Assembly (NCBI RefSeq): GCF_900101875.1
Contig: NZ_FNAI01000011.1
Span: 124,001-188,000 of the forward strand
DNA from: Mucilaginibacter pineti
GTDB taxonomy: Bacteria; Bacteroidota; Bacteroidia; Sphingobacteriales; Sphingobacteriaceae
Direction: 5' to 3'
Length of the DNA: 64,000 nucleotides
A program made the position numbers and the translations under genes. Of this stretch, positions 57,508 through 64,000 are shown one piece after another (the stretch's first letter is position 1; the number at the start of each line of letters is the position of its first letter). The notes beneath the pieces are model-generated. The model made no database searches. It was not told the DNA's origin and worked only from the letters and a program-made list of their open reading frames with translations.

Positions 57508-58365
57508 ATGTTATCCCAAATCACTATCCCCCGTTTCAGCGCAGCGCGCAGCTTTGCATTTCTCTTATTATTTCTGACATCCGCCTTCGCATCACAAGCG
57601 CAACAGCAGCCGGTCACCTGGCCGGCCGGCAAATCAGGCTTTATCGCCAAACTGATCAATATCGAGGCTGCGACCAGCGAAACCTTCCGTTATAGTACAA
57701 CGCTGCATAACGGTTCGGCGAGTGCTCGCATCTACGAATTTAAAACTGACCTTCCGTTTGGCTGGACAATTGCCTACAAGGTGGACGGCAGCCAGGTTAC
57801 TTCCATCAACATGGACGCAGGCAAAACACAGGACATCGCCATCGAGATCAATGCCACGGCTACCGCCTCCCCGAAAAAATACAAGGTTCCGATCAAAGCC
57901 GTATCCGGTTCGGACACCCTATCGCTGAACCTGGAAGCCGTAGTTAAAGGCTCGTACAGCCTGGCACTAAGCACACCTACCGGAAGATTAAGCGACGAAG
58001 TAACCTCGGGCAGCCAAAAAGAGTTGCAGCTGACCGTCAAAAACACCGGCACGCTGCCGTTGAACGACCTCCAGGTTACCGCACAGTTGCCTACCGGCTG
58101 GGAATCTACTTTTGAACCCGCCAGTATCAAACAACTGGAAGCCGGGAAAACCATCGATGTTAAAGCGACTGTAAAAGTGCCGGACAAAACCATAGCCGGT
58201 GATTATGCTGCCAACTTTACGGCCACGAACAGCAATACCAACTCACAGGTCGCTTTCCGTCTGGCGGTCAAAACATCCCTGCTTTCCGGCTGGATCGGCG
58301 TTTTGGTCATCCTGCTGGCCGTCGGCATCGTTTATTACCTCATTCGTAAATATGGCAGAAGATAA
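57508..58365 (+). CDS. NEW3-domain exported protein with C-terminal membrane helix
   Basis: 285 residues. Signal peptide (SFAFLLLFLTSAFASQA), then Ig-like NEW3 repeats (LKDLPFGWTIAYKVDGSQVT, PTGWESTFEPASIKQLEAGKTIDVKATVKVPDKTIAGDYAANF) and a C-terminal transmembrane helix (WIGVLVILLAVGIVYYLI) with basic KYGRR end. The protein is anchored in the membrane with the Ig-like part in the periplasm. It leads an ABC operon; the NosD/F/Y-like arrangement (periplasmic protein, ATPase, permease) is known in Bacteroidota. Substrate unknown. Confidence 0.85.
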   Translation: MLSQITIPRFSAARSFAFLLLFLTSAFASQAQQQPVTWPAGKSGFIAKLINIEAATSETFRYSTTLHNGSASARIYEFKTDLPFGWTIAYKVDGSQVTSINMDAGKTQDIAIEINATATASPKKYKVPIKAVSGSDTLSLNLEAVVKGSYSLALSTPTGRLSDEVTSGSQKELQLTVKNTGTLPLNDLQVTAQLPTGWESTFEPASIKQLEAGKTIDVKATVKVPDKTIAGDYAANFTATNSNTNSQVAFRLAVKTSLLSGWIGVLVILLAVGIVYYLIRKYGRR

Positions 58366-58388
58366 AACAGCCAATCGATTTTTTACCA

Positions 58389-59369
58389 ATGAAAGATCCT
58401 ATTATACAATTAAAGGGTTTAACCAAACAGTATGGCGCTGTTAAAGCGGTAGATGGTTTAAACCTTGATATAGACAAGGGCGAGATCTTCGGATTACTGG
58501 GGCCTAACGGAGCCGGCAAAACCACGACCATATTGATGATGCTCGGGCTTACCGACCCGACAAGTGGTACCGCTTTTGTTTGCGGGCATAACGCTACCAG
58601 CAGTCCGATACATGTGAAGCGAAAAGTGGGTTATATGCCTGATAGTGTTGGTTTTTATGATAACATGACCGCGCTGGAAAACCTGGTGTATATTGGCAGG
58701 CTAAACGGCGTACCGGAAAATGAACTAAAAAAACGTTCGGCCGAAGTGCTGGAGATTGTGGGCCTTGCTGCAGACCAACATAAAAAAACCTCAGCTTTTT
58801 CGCGCGGCATGAAACAGCGGCTGGGCCTGGCCGATGTGTTGATCAAAAATCCAGATGTTATTATCCTGGATGAGCCGACACTTGGCATCGACCCCACCGG
58901 GGTTAGAGATTTCCTGGCGCTCATCAAACAGTTGAGCCGGCAGCAGGGGCTCACCGTTTTACTCTCATCGCACCATTTACACCATGTTCAGCAGGTGTGC
59001 GACCGCGTAGGGATTTTCGTAAACGGACAATTGCTGGCACAGGGAGATATCGGTGCTTTGTCTGCCCAGTTATTCGGCACCGATAGTCATGTCACGTCCA
59101 TTAAGACAGCACAACCCGTTCCGCAGCCCTGGCAGCTGGAGGCAGAACTCCAGGCATGGGAAGCCATTACCCAGATTCGCATCCACGAAAATGAACTGGA
59201 ATTTACCAGCAGTCGCGACGTAACGTCCGCGCTGGTTCGTTTCCTGGTTGAAAAAGGCTATGACGTGATTGGTGTCAATCAAAAAAATTATGGACTCGAC
59301 GATATCTATCAGAAATATTTTGAATCAAATAGTACTAAAAAAACAAGCTATGAAAAGTCAATCTCCTGA
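58389..59369 (+). CDS. ABC transporter ATP-binding protein (NosF-like)
   Basis: 326 residues. Walker A GPNGAGKTTT (about 38 to 47), the DAxx signature loop FSRGMKQRLGLADVLI, Walker B VIILDEPTLGID, and His loop (LLSSHHLHHVQQV) are complete. The C-terminal 90 residues are an accessory region with mixed strands. Typical of drug/Nos-type exporters with a separate permease. Its stop lies 20 bases inside the next gene. Confidence 0.94.
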   Translation: MKDPIIQLKGLTKQYGAVKAVDGLNLDIDKGEIFGLLGPNGAGKTTTILMMLGLTDPTSGTAFVCGHNATSSPIHVKRKVGYMPDSVGFYDNMTALENLVYIGRLNGVPENELKKRSAEVLEIVGLAADQHKKTSAFSRGMKQRLGLADVLIKNPDVIILDEPTLGIDPTGVRDFLALIKQLSRQQGLTVLLSSHHLHHVQQVCDRVGIFVNGQLLAQGDIGALSAQLFGTDSHVTSIKTAQPVPQPWQLEAELQAWEAITQIRIHENELEFTSSRDVTSALVRFLVEKGYDVIGVNQKNYGLDDIYQKYFESNSTKKTSYEKSIS

Positions 59370-60318
59370 TCCGGGGCCTTTCGGCGTTATGGTTCACAAG
59401 GAAATAGCAGATCATATACGCAGCTGGCGCTTCAGCATACTGATTGCGCTTATTGTTCTTACTTTTATCGCCGCGATGTATGTATCGCTGGCGAATATTA
59501 AATCAGCAATTGGAAATACCAAAGATCCGGATCATCTTTTTTTATACCTGAAGTTGTTAACCACAACCGATAATTCCATCCCGCCATTTCATGTGTTCCT
59601 GAGTTTTCTGGCACCGTTGCTAGGTATCAGCTTAGGATTTGACGCGGTTAATTCCGAACAGAACAGCGGTACCTTGACCCGCCTGATGGCGCAGCCCATC
59701 TACCGGGATAATTTGCTGCTGGCCAAATTTGTAAGCGCCCTGGTGATCGTCAGCGGTTTGTTTTTTGCATTGGCTTTGCTGATGATAGGCGGCGGATTAG
59801 TACTGACCGGTGTGCGTATGGAGCCGCAGGAACTGCTTCGCATACTGGGGTTTATTGTGATCACTATTGCTTATGTAGCTTTTTGGTTGAGTTTATCTAT
59901 CATGCTTTCCATCCTGTTTAAGCAAGCGGCAACTTCCGCGCTTACGGCTATCGGGATCTGGTTGTTCTTTACGATATTTTACCAGATTGTCATTAACCTT
60001 ATTGTCAAGTCCTTCTTACCTGATCCGGCTTATCTTAGCCAGGCCGAAATCATTAGGTATAACGATCTTATTTTGAATCTGCAACGCATTGCCCCGAATC
60101 AGCTTTACTCAGATGCCGTTACCACCTTGCTGATGCCGTCGGTTCGCAGTCTTGGTCCCGTAACCATGGAGCAAATGGCGGGCGCTATACCGGCTCCGCT
60201 GCCGTTTAAGGAAAGTGTCATGATCGTATGGCCTCAGGTAAGCGGTTTAATGGCATCAACAGTAGGATGTTTTGCATTTGCTTATTACTTTTTCATGCGG
60301 CGTGAGATACGTAGTTAA
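59350..60318 (+). CDS. ABC-2 type transporter permease (NosY-like)
   Basis: 322 residues from ATG 59350 (MKSQSPDPG), overlapping the ATPase end by 20 bases. Six hydrophobic segments are visible: SILIALIVLTFIAAMYVSL, FHVFLSFLAPLLGISLGFDAV, ALVIVSGLFFALALLMIGGG, ILGFIVITIAYVAFWLSLSIML, ALTAIGIWLFFTIFYQIVI and ASTVGCFAFAYYFFM. NSEQNSGTLTRLMAQPIYRDNLLLAKF is the ABC-2 coupling region. Inner-membrane exporter subunit. Confidence 0.92.
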   Translation: MKSQSPDPGPFGVMVHKEIADHIRSWRFSILIALIVLTFIAAMYVSLANIKSAIGNTKDPDHLFLYLKLLTTTDNSIPPFHVFLSFLAPLLGISLGFDAVNSEQNSGTLTRLMAQPIYRDNLLLAKFVSALVIVSGLFFALALLMIGGGLVLTGVRMEPQELLRILGFIVITIAYVAFWLSLSIMLSILFKQAATSALTAIGIWLFFTIFYQIVINLIVKSFLPDPAYLSQAEIIRYNDLILNLQRIAPNQLYSDAVTTLLMPSVRSLGPVTMEQMAGAIPAPLPFKESVMIVWPQVSGLMASTVGCFAFAYYFFMRREIRS

Positions 60319-60719
60319 TAAAACGATGATGCGCTATCTTTGGGCATCAGGAACAGATCGTAGCAACTACCGGCATAAAATGACATAAGTAATATGCGAC
60401 CTGATATTAAAATTCGTGAATTTATTTATCGGAACGTGCGTTGATGGATTCCCAAACATGCCCAACATCTCAGCGCTTTCTGACCATAGTTAAAAAAGCT
60501 TCTTACTATCACAAACATTCACAATGGTAACTACTTTGCTTTTTTCGATCTATAATTTGAGCTTGTTACAAGTGAAATTAAAAACGCTGAATAATGAATC
60601 ATGGTACGGCCTTTTTTGTGATGTTAAAATTGTTAGGGTTTTCAATATTTTGTATCTTCGTAAAGTAAGATTTGCAAATAAAAATAATCTGCATCAAAAA
60701 ATGGTTGGTAATTCGGTGC

Positions 60720-60794
60720 GTAGCCAATTTTAAACCATATAAAATATTGTAAGTCAATTGGTTAAGAATCGTGTTCGATTCCCCTACGGGCTAC
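60720..60794 (+). other. tRNA-like remnant, probable att site
   Basis: 75 bases beginning GTAGCC and ending GGGCTAC, an acceptor stem of six pairs, with a T-loop-like GTTCGATTCCCC near the 3' end. The T-stem, anticodon stem and D-arm do not pair properly, so it is not a working tRNA. A real terminator follows and a promoter precedes. It looks like a decayed tRNA or the tRNA 3' end left by an integrated element. Confidence 0.4.
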
Positions 60795-60798
60795 TTGA

Positions 60799-60831
60799 GG
60801 AAACACCATATTATTGGTGTTTCCTTTTTTT
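60799..60831 (+). terminator. Terminator after tRNA-like sequence
   Basis: Perfect 10-bp stem GGAAACACCA (60799..60808) with TGGTGTTTCC (60815..60824), a six-base loop, seven T. Confidence 0.85.
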
Positions 60832-60984
60832 ATACGGTTAACTTTTTGACTGTGAGAAAATTAGAACCTTCTTTCAAGCCCGAAAAAGGTGTTCGATGTT
60901 TTAACGAAAATTTTTCTGATTTTTCTCGCTTTAAAAAAAAGTGCCCTGAGGTTATTTAATCAGTGTTTTAGGTGTTCGACGATA

Positions 60985-61149
60985 ACGGAAAAAAGCCTGG
61001 AGGCGATCCACGGTCCGGTTGGGCTGGATATTGGCTCAGAAACTGCTGAGGAGATCGCGCTATCAATTGTTGCCGAGATAAAAGCGGTGTTTTCAGAAAG
61101 GAATGGTCATCCATTGAAATATAAAACAACGGTTATCCATAGCGTGTAA
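60985..61149 (+). pseudogene. 3' remnant of an xdhC-like gene
   Basis: LEAIHGPVGLDIGSETAEEIALSIVAEIKAVFSERNGHPLKY ends at TAA 61147: this is the C-terminal motif of XdhC/CoxI proteins (xHxPVGLDIG...TPEEIALSILAEI). Everything upstream in this frame is unlike the family, so only the last 50 residues remain. XdhC inserts the molybdenum cofactor into xanthine dehydrogenase. Confidence 0.7.
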
Positions 61150-61173
61150 TCGGTAAAATTTGAGCTCTACAGC

Positions 61174-61617
61174 TTATAATTTACTATCATCGCTTTCCAT
61201 TTTTTTGATCCTGCGTATTTCAAGCGGCCATGCAATTGCCAAAAGCAGCAGCATGACAACGTCCACAATGAGCTGATGCGGTGGTTCGCCCGGATAGGAG
61301 AATTCGGGATCGCTAAGGGCTGTTCCGGGAAAGAGGGAGGCACCAACCTGGGTAAGCCAGTAGAAACTTGCCAAAACAACGGCAAAGCGCAATTTGTCAA
61401 TTTCCTTTAACTTGGCTACCCAAAGCATCCATAATGCAAAGCAACCTAAAAAACTGCCCAGAAGCATAGTTTGTGCATTATGAAACTTTGCGTGCGGCGG
61501 CCAATGCGGATTGTAGATATGTGTATGGTTCCAGTCAAAAATGTAAGAGCCGCCGGTCGACCATAAGGCTACCAGTGTGATCAGTACCAGGCCGATTGAG
61601 ATTTTTTGCTTTTTCAT
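61174..61617 (-). CDS. Four-helix membrane protein (DUF6640-like)
   Basis: 147 residues with hydrophobic segments at ISIGLVLITLVALWSTGG, TMLLGSFLGCFALWMLWV, RFAVVLASFYWLTQVGASLF and LIVDVVMLLLLAIAWPLEI; HTHIYNPHWPPHAKFHNAQ is a His-rich loop after helix 1 that may bind metal. This resembles DUF6640, but I am only moderately sure. It lies seven bases after the nitroreductase gene, as the last gene of that unit. Confidence 0.65.
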   Translation of the reverse strand: MKKQKISIGLVLITLVALWSTGGSYIFDWNHTHIYNPHWPPHAKFHNAQTMLLGSFLGCFALWMLWVAKLKEIDKLRFAVVLASFYWLTQVGASLFPGTALSDPEFSYPGEPPHQLIVDVVMLLLLAIAWPLEIRRIKKMESDDSKL

Positions 61618-61624
61618 TTTTTAA

Positions 61625-62260
61625 TCAAATCTTTATAAATAGTTCATTGTTAGGTTTCCTGACTTTTATCATGTGCTGATAAAAGTCTTCAGGGTGGCGA
61701 TAACCTACGGCGGCTATTACCACTGCATGCAAGCCTTTTTGTTTTAAACCCAATATTTCATCATACTGGTAAGGCATAAAGCCCTCCATCGCATTGGCAT
61801 CTATCTTCATTTCAGCAGCGGCCATTAATAGAAACCCAAGGGCGAGATAAGCCTGATGGGTTGCCCAGGAAAGTTTTTCATCATTCTGTTTACGACTGAT
61901 GGCGTTTACAACAGAGTTCCGGTGCTTCTCCAGAATACCTTCCAGTTTAATACCGCGGGTGCTGCACATTTTTGAAAAATAGTTGTCTATAAATGTTTCG
62001 TCGATTGTGGTTTCGATAGCGAAAACTATAAGACAGGATGCTTCCGTTACCTGCGGCTGATGGAACGAAGCGACGCTAAGCTTGGCGCGCACATCAGGAT
62101 CTTCAATAAATAACACCTTATAGGGTTGCAAGCCATATGATGATGGTGCCAGCCTGATTGCATCCTGCAATTTGTCCATATCCTGTTGTTGTACCTTTTT
62201 TGTGCTGTCATAGCGCTTTACGCCATAGCGCCAGTTTAAATGTTCTTTTATGTTTTCCAT
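61625..62260 (-). CDS. Nitroreductase family protein
   Basis: 211 residues. LNWRYGVKRYDSTKKVQQQ with the FMN-binding Arg cluster, APSSYGLQPYKVLFIED, a Gln/Gly-rich dimer region, LSWATHQAYLALGFLLMAAAEM and AVVIAAVGYRHPEDFYQH are canonical for NfsB-like NAD(P)H nitroreductases. FMN-dependent reduction of nitro compounds, quinones or enals. It forms an operon with small membrane proteins at 62269 and 61174. Confidence 0.92.
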   Translation of the reverse strand: MENIKEHLNWRYGVKRYDSTKKVQQQDMDKLQDAIRLAPSSYGLQPYKVLFIEDPDVRAKLSVASFHQPQVTEASCLIVFAIETTIDETFIDNYFSKMCSTRGIKLEGILEKHRNSVVNAISRKQNDEKLSWATHQAYLALGFLLMAAAEMKIDANAMEGFMPYQYDEILGLKQKGLHAVVIAAVGYRHPEDFYQHMIKVRKPNNELFIKI

Positions 62261-62268
62261 AATAATCG

Positions 62269-62478
62269 TTATTTATATAGCCAGTCCCCTACCTGTTTTC
62301 TTAATAATTCAATTGATAAACCCATCAGCGGAACGAGTATAATGGTGGTTAATAGTGTTTTAAGGAGTGGATGCCAGCTGCCAATCACCGGCATCACTGT
62401 AATAAAAATTATATTGATAAGCGGATATATGCAGATCCAGGTGAGCAATGCCATTTTCCATTTTTTTGGTGTTTTCAT
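62269..62478 (-). CDS. Small two-helix membrane protein
   Basis: 69 residues: a first helix (WKMALLTWICIYPLINIIFITVM) and a second (LLKTLLTTIILVPLMGLSIELL), with a basic start and W end. Such DUF2798-like proteins are common in front of nitroreductases and monooxygenases. It starts the operon, eight bases before the nitroreductase. Function unknown. Confidence 0.65.
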   Translation of the reverse strand: MKTPKKWKMALLTWICIYPLINIIFITVMPVIGSWHPLLKTLLTTIILVPLMGLSIELLRKQVGDWLYK

Positions 62479-62511
62479 AACTTAAAATTATACAGCAAAG
62501 TTGCGTGGAAA

Positions 62512-62577
62512 CATCATGCAAAAACAGGTCAGGAATATGGGGAGATTGGTAAGAAAGGTGGAAAAGAAACTATTTAG
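62512..62577 (+). pseudogene. C-terminal remnant of a KGG-motif protein
   Basis: HHAKTGQEYGEIGKKGGKET and the stop at 62575 form the ending of a KGG stress protein like that at 5542. There is no upstream part in frame, so it is a fragment. It overlaps the stop of the AraC gene by four bases. Confidence 0.45.
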
Positions 62578-63440
62578 CTACGGCGATAGGCGGCCGGGGA
62601 AAGGCCTTTTACGTTTTTAAAGTATTTGCCAAATGCAGACTGGTCGGGGAAATGAAGGGTATAGGCAATCTGCGCTACCGTTAAAGCAGGGTTTTGTAAT
62701 AATACACTGGCTTCCAGGATAACCGCCTCGGTAATCCATTCGCCGGGCGTTTTGCCGGTTACCTCTCTTACCGTTTCGGTAAGATGCCCAGGGGTGATAT
62801 ACAATTTATTTGCGTAAAAGCTAACGCTGCGCTCCTGCAGAACATGCAGGTTCACCAATTTCTTAAAATCAGCGGCAAGGAGCTGGCTTCTGGTTTGTAC
62901 AGAGGCCAGGGACCGACTGTAGTCTTCATACAATGATGAAACTTCGTACAATAGGCCATTGATAAATGATCTCAATACTTCGCCCCGGTATTTATGCTCA
63001 TCTTCCAGTTTGCCCTTAATAAGCTGTATTGAGTCTTTTAAATTGGCAGAGTGTGCCGGTGTTAACATAAAAATATGCCTGGCAACGCTTTCAAAAAACG
63101 GAAACCGCTCGAGAGCTGTGCCACCCGTTACATTTAAAAAATCCTTGGTAAAAAGAATAGCAAATGATTGAAAATCATCCGACTTATATTGCCACTGTTT
63201 GATAATGTGCGGCGACATAGCGATAAGGCATCCCGGTATGATGTCATAGGTTTCCAGGTTGGCCGTTAATTTTGCTTCCCCGCCGATGCAGATGCCTATA
63301 CCATAATAATTGGTACGATGCGGAATGATCAATGGCTCTTTTACCTGGTTAATCGGATCTGACAGCAACAGCACATCAGGTGATATATCCTGCCGGTCAG
63401 AAAGGTTATTCAACGCGTAAGTAGGGATATGCTTGCTCAT
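62574..63440 (-). CDS. AraC family transcriptional regulator
   Basis: 288 residues. N-terminal cupin-like region (TNYYGIGICIGGEAKLTANLETYDIIPGCLIAMSPHIIKQW) and a C-terminal double helix-turn-helix: ERSVSFYANKLYITPGHLTETVREVTGKTPGEWITEAVILEA and LTVAQIAYTLHFPDQSAFGKYFKNVKGLSPAAYRRS. It is the upstream neighbour of the nitroreductase operon on the same strand and may control it; the effector is unknown. Confidence 0.93.
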   Translation of the reverse strand: MSKHIPTYALNNLSDRQDISPDVLLLSDPINQVKEPLIIPHRTNYYGIGICIGGEAKLTANLETYDIIPGCLIAMSPHIIKQWQYKSDDFQSFAILFTKDFLNVTGGTALERFPFFESVARHIFMLTPAHSANLKDSIQLIKGKLEDEHKYRGEVLRSFINGLLYEVSSLYEDYSRSLASVQTRSQLLAADFKKLVNLHVLQERSVSFYANKLYITPGHLTETVREVTGKTPGEWITEAVILEASVLLQNPALTVAQIAYTLHFPDQSAFGKYFKNVKGLSPAAYRRS

Positions 63441-63545
63441 CGCCGATATTTTTGAAAAGAATAAATAAATCTAAGAAGGATATCCAGCTATTAAAATAGT
63501 CGCTTATTGCTAATAAATTACCATCTCGTGTATCTAATCAATCAA

Positions 63546-64000
63546 TTATAACGAGCAATCGTCCTTTACTGTTTTAAGCGCCTTTATAGTTCTGTTAAAA
63601 TAGGTTTTTGGTGGCACCCCAGAAAACCGTCTGAAGTCTTTTATAAAATGATTATCATCATAATACCCGTTATCTATAGCAATTTGTAAAAGATCTTTAG
63701 AGGTCAGGGCATCCAAATCTATGTAAGCGTTCAGAAAACGCCTTATTAAGAGGTAGCTTTGAGGAGAAATTCCTAAATGTTTTTTAAAGTTTCTTTCCAG
63801 CCATTTATAGTTCAGGCGAACTTTTTTATAGCTATCCAAAAGATCCCTAACCGTGAGGTTACCTTGCCTGTTAATGTGATTTTGTATATCAATTAGTACC
63901 CTTGGATAAGAGTAGTTGCTCATCTTTTCTGAAAGAAAATTTACCACCACTTTCATTCTTTCTTCAAGGGAAGAACAATGATAATAAGTTTCTTTAAACG
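63546..64000 (-). CDS. AraC family regulator, N-terminus cut by window end
   Basis: The frame is open to the window end, so the gene continues beyond 64000; an internal ATG lies at 63956. Visible C-terminal part: YPRVLIDIQNHINRQGNLTVRDLLDSYKKVRLNYKWLERNFKKHLGISPQSYLLIRRFLNAY and LTSKDLLQIAIDNGYYDDNHFIKDFRRFSGVPPKTYF, the two helix-turn-helix units of AraC proteins. Upstream residues include FKETYYHCSSLEERMKVVVNF. Second AraC gene in tandem; paralogy to the first is not obvious. Confidence 0.85.
   Translation of the reverse strand, partial: FKETYYHCSSLEERMKVVVNFLSEKMSNYSYPRVLIDIQNHINRQGNLTVRDLLDSYKKVRLNYKWLERNFKKHLGISPQSYLLIRRFLNAYIDLDALTSKDLLQIAIDNGYYDDNHFIKDFRRFSGVPPKTYFNRTIKALKTVKDDCSL

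Larger units (their letters stand above)
60319..60984. other. Gap with promoter, tRNA-like sequence and terminator
   Basis: About 660 bp without a protein gene. TTG at 60635 and TATCTTCG at 60652 fit a Bacteroidota promoter for the tRNA-like sequence at 60720. The rest is AT-rich. The word GTGTTCGA occurs at 60771, 60889 and 60971. Confidence 0.4.

Noticed and set aside
60720..60794. Intact tRNA gene
   Set aside because: The acceptor ends pair, but the T-stem, D-arm and anticodon stem do not, so only a remnant is claimed.

Overview
The window looks like chromosome from a member of the Bacteroidota, most likely Sphingobacteriaceae (Mucilaginibacter/Pedobacter-like). The evidence is a SusC/SusD pair, TAnnTTTG-type promoters, BfmA- and DUF5712-type mobilization genes, Bacteroidota-style short primary-sigma-like factor, and weak use of Shine-Dalgarno sites. 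This genus-level guess is inference. There is no rRNA and no convincing intact tRNA.

Region 1 (1 to about 23.4 kb) and Region 3 (about 42 to 57.2 kb) are two arms of a stress/sensing cluster and share paralogous parts: YghA-like short-chain dehydrogenases (6618, 15097, 50857), DUF4142 proteins (10758, 53389), DUF1810 proteins (15969, 52926) and a 53-residue basic-motif protein (582, 52566). Around them are manganese catalase, a DUF892 ferritin-like protein, KGG-, DUF3175- and DUF6496-type stress proteins, Hsp20, a CYP152 peroxygenase, a BLUF protein, a Crp/Fnr regulator, an RpoD-like sigma factor, and many histidine kinases and stand-alone receivers. Seven intergenic sites in Region 1 carry the same paired motif (TTAACTACGCAT and TTAACTACCTGATTT, with TAC cores 20 to 22 bp apart), suggesting one regulator for many of these genes.

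Region 2 (about 23.6 to 42 kb) is an AT-richer accessory block. It holds a mobilization cassette (25.4 to 28.0 kb) with an oriT-like inverted-repeat region. Next comes an XRE repressor divergent from a long, pseudoknot-forming structured RNA, then a TlpA-DUF3738/SusC/SusD uptake operon with a DUF6520 small exported protein and an AraC regulator. A three-gene HipB-HipS-HipT toxin-antitoxin system has four operators at exact 40-bp spacing. Last is a DUF4143 AAA ATPase preceded by 22-bp-phased iterons and flanked by two copies of a hairpin repeat.

Region 4 (57.5 to 64 kb) holds a NosDFY-like NEW3/ABC exporter operon, a tRNA-like remnant with its terminator next to the truncated tail of an xdhC-like gene (a probable island boundary), a nitroreductase operon and two AraC regulators.

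A striking feature is the number of genes broken by one missing base in a homopolymer (about 9.15, 11.85, 12.35, 12.55, 16.33, 24.02, 51.77 and 52.83 kb). Almost all the lesions I could resolve are deletions, which fits uncorrected long-read consensus errors at least as well as real gene decay. I annotate these as broken but give the reconstructed product.
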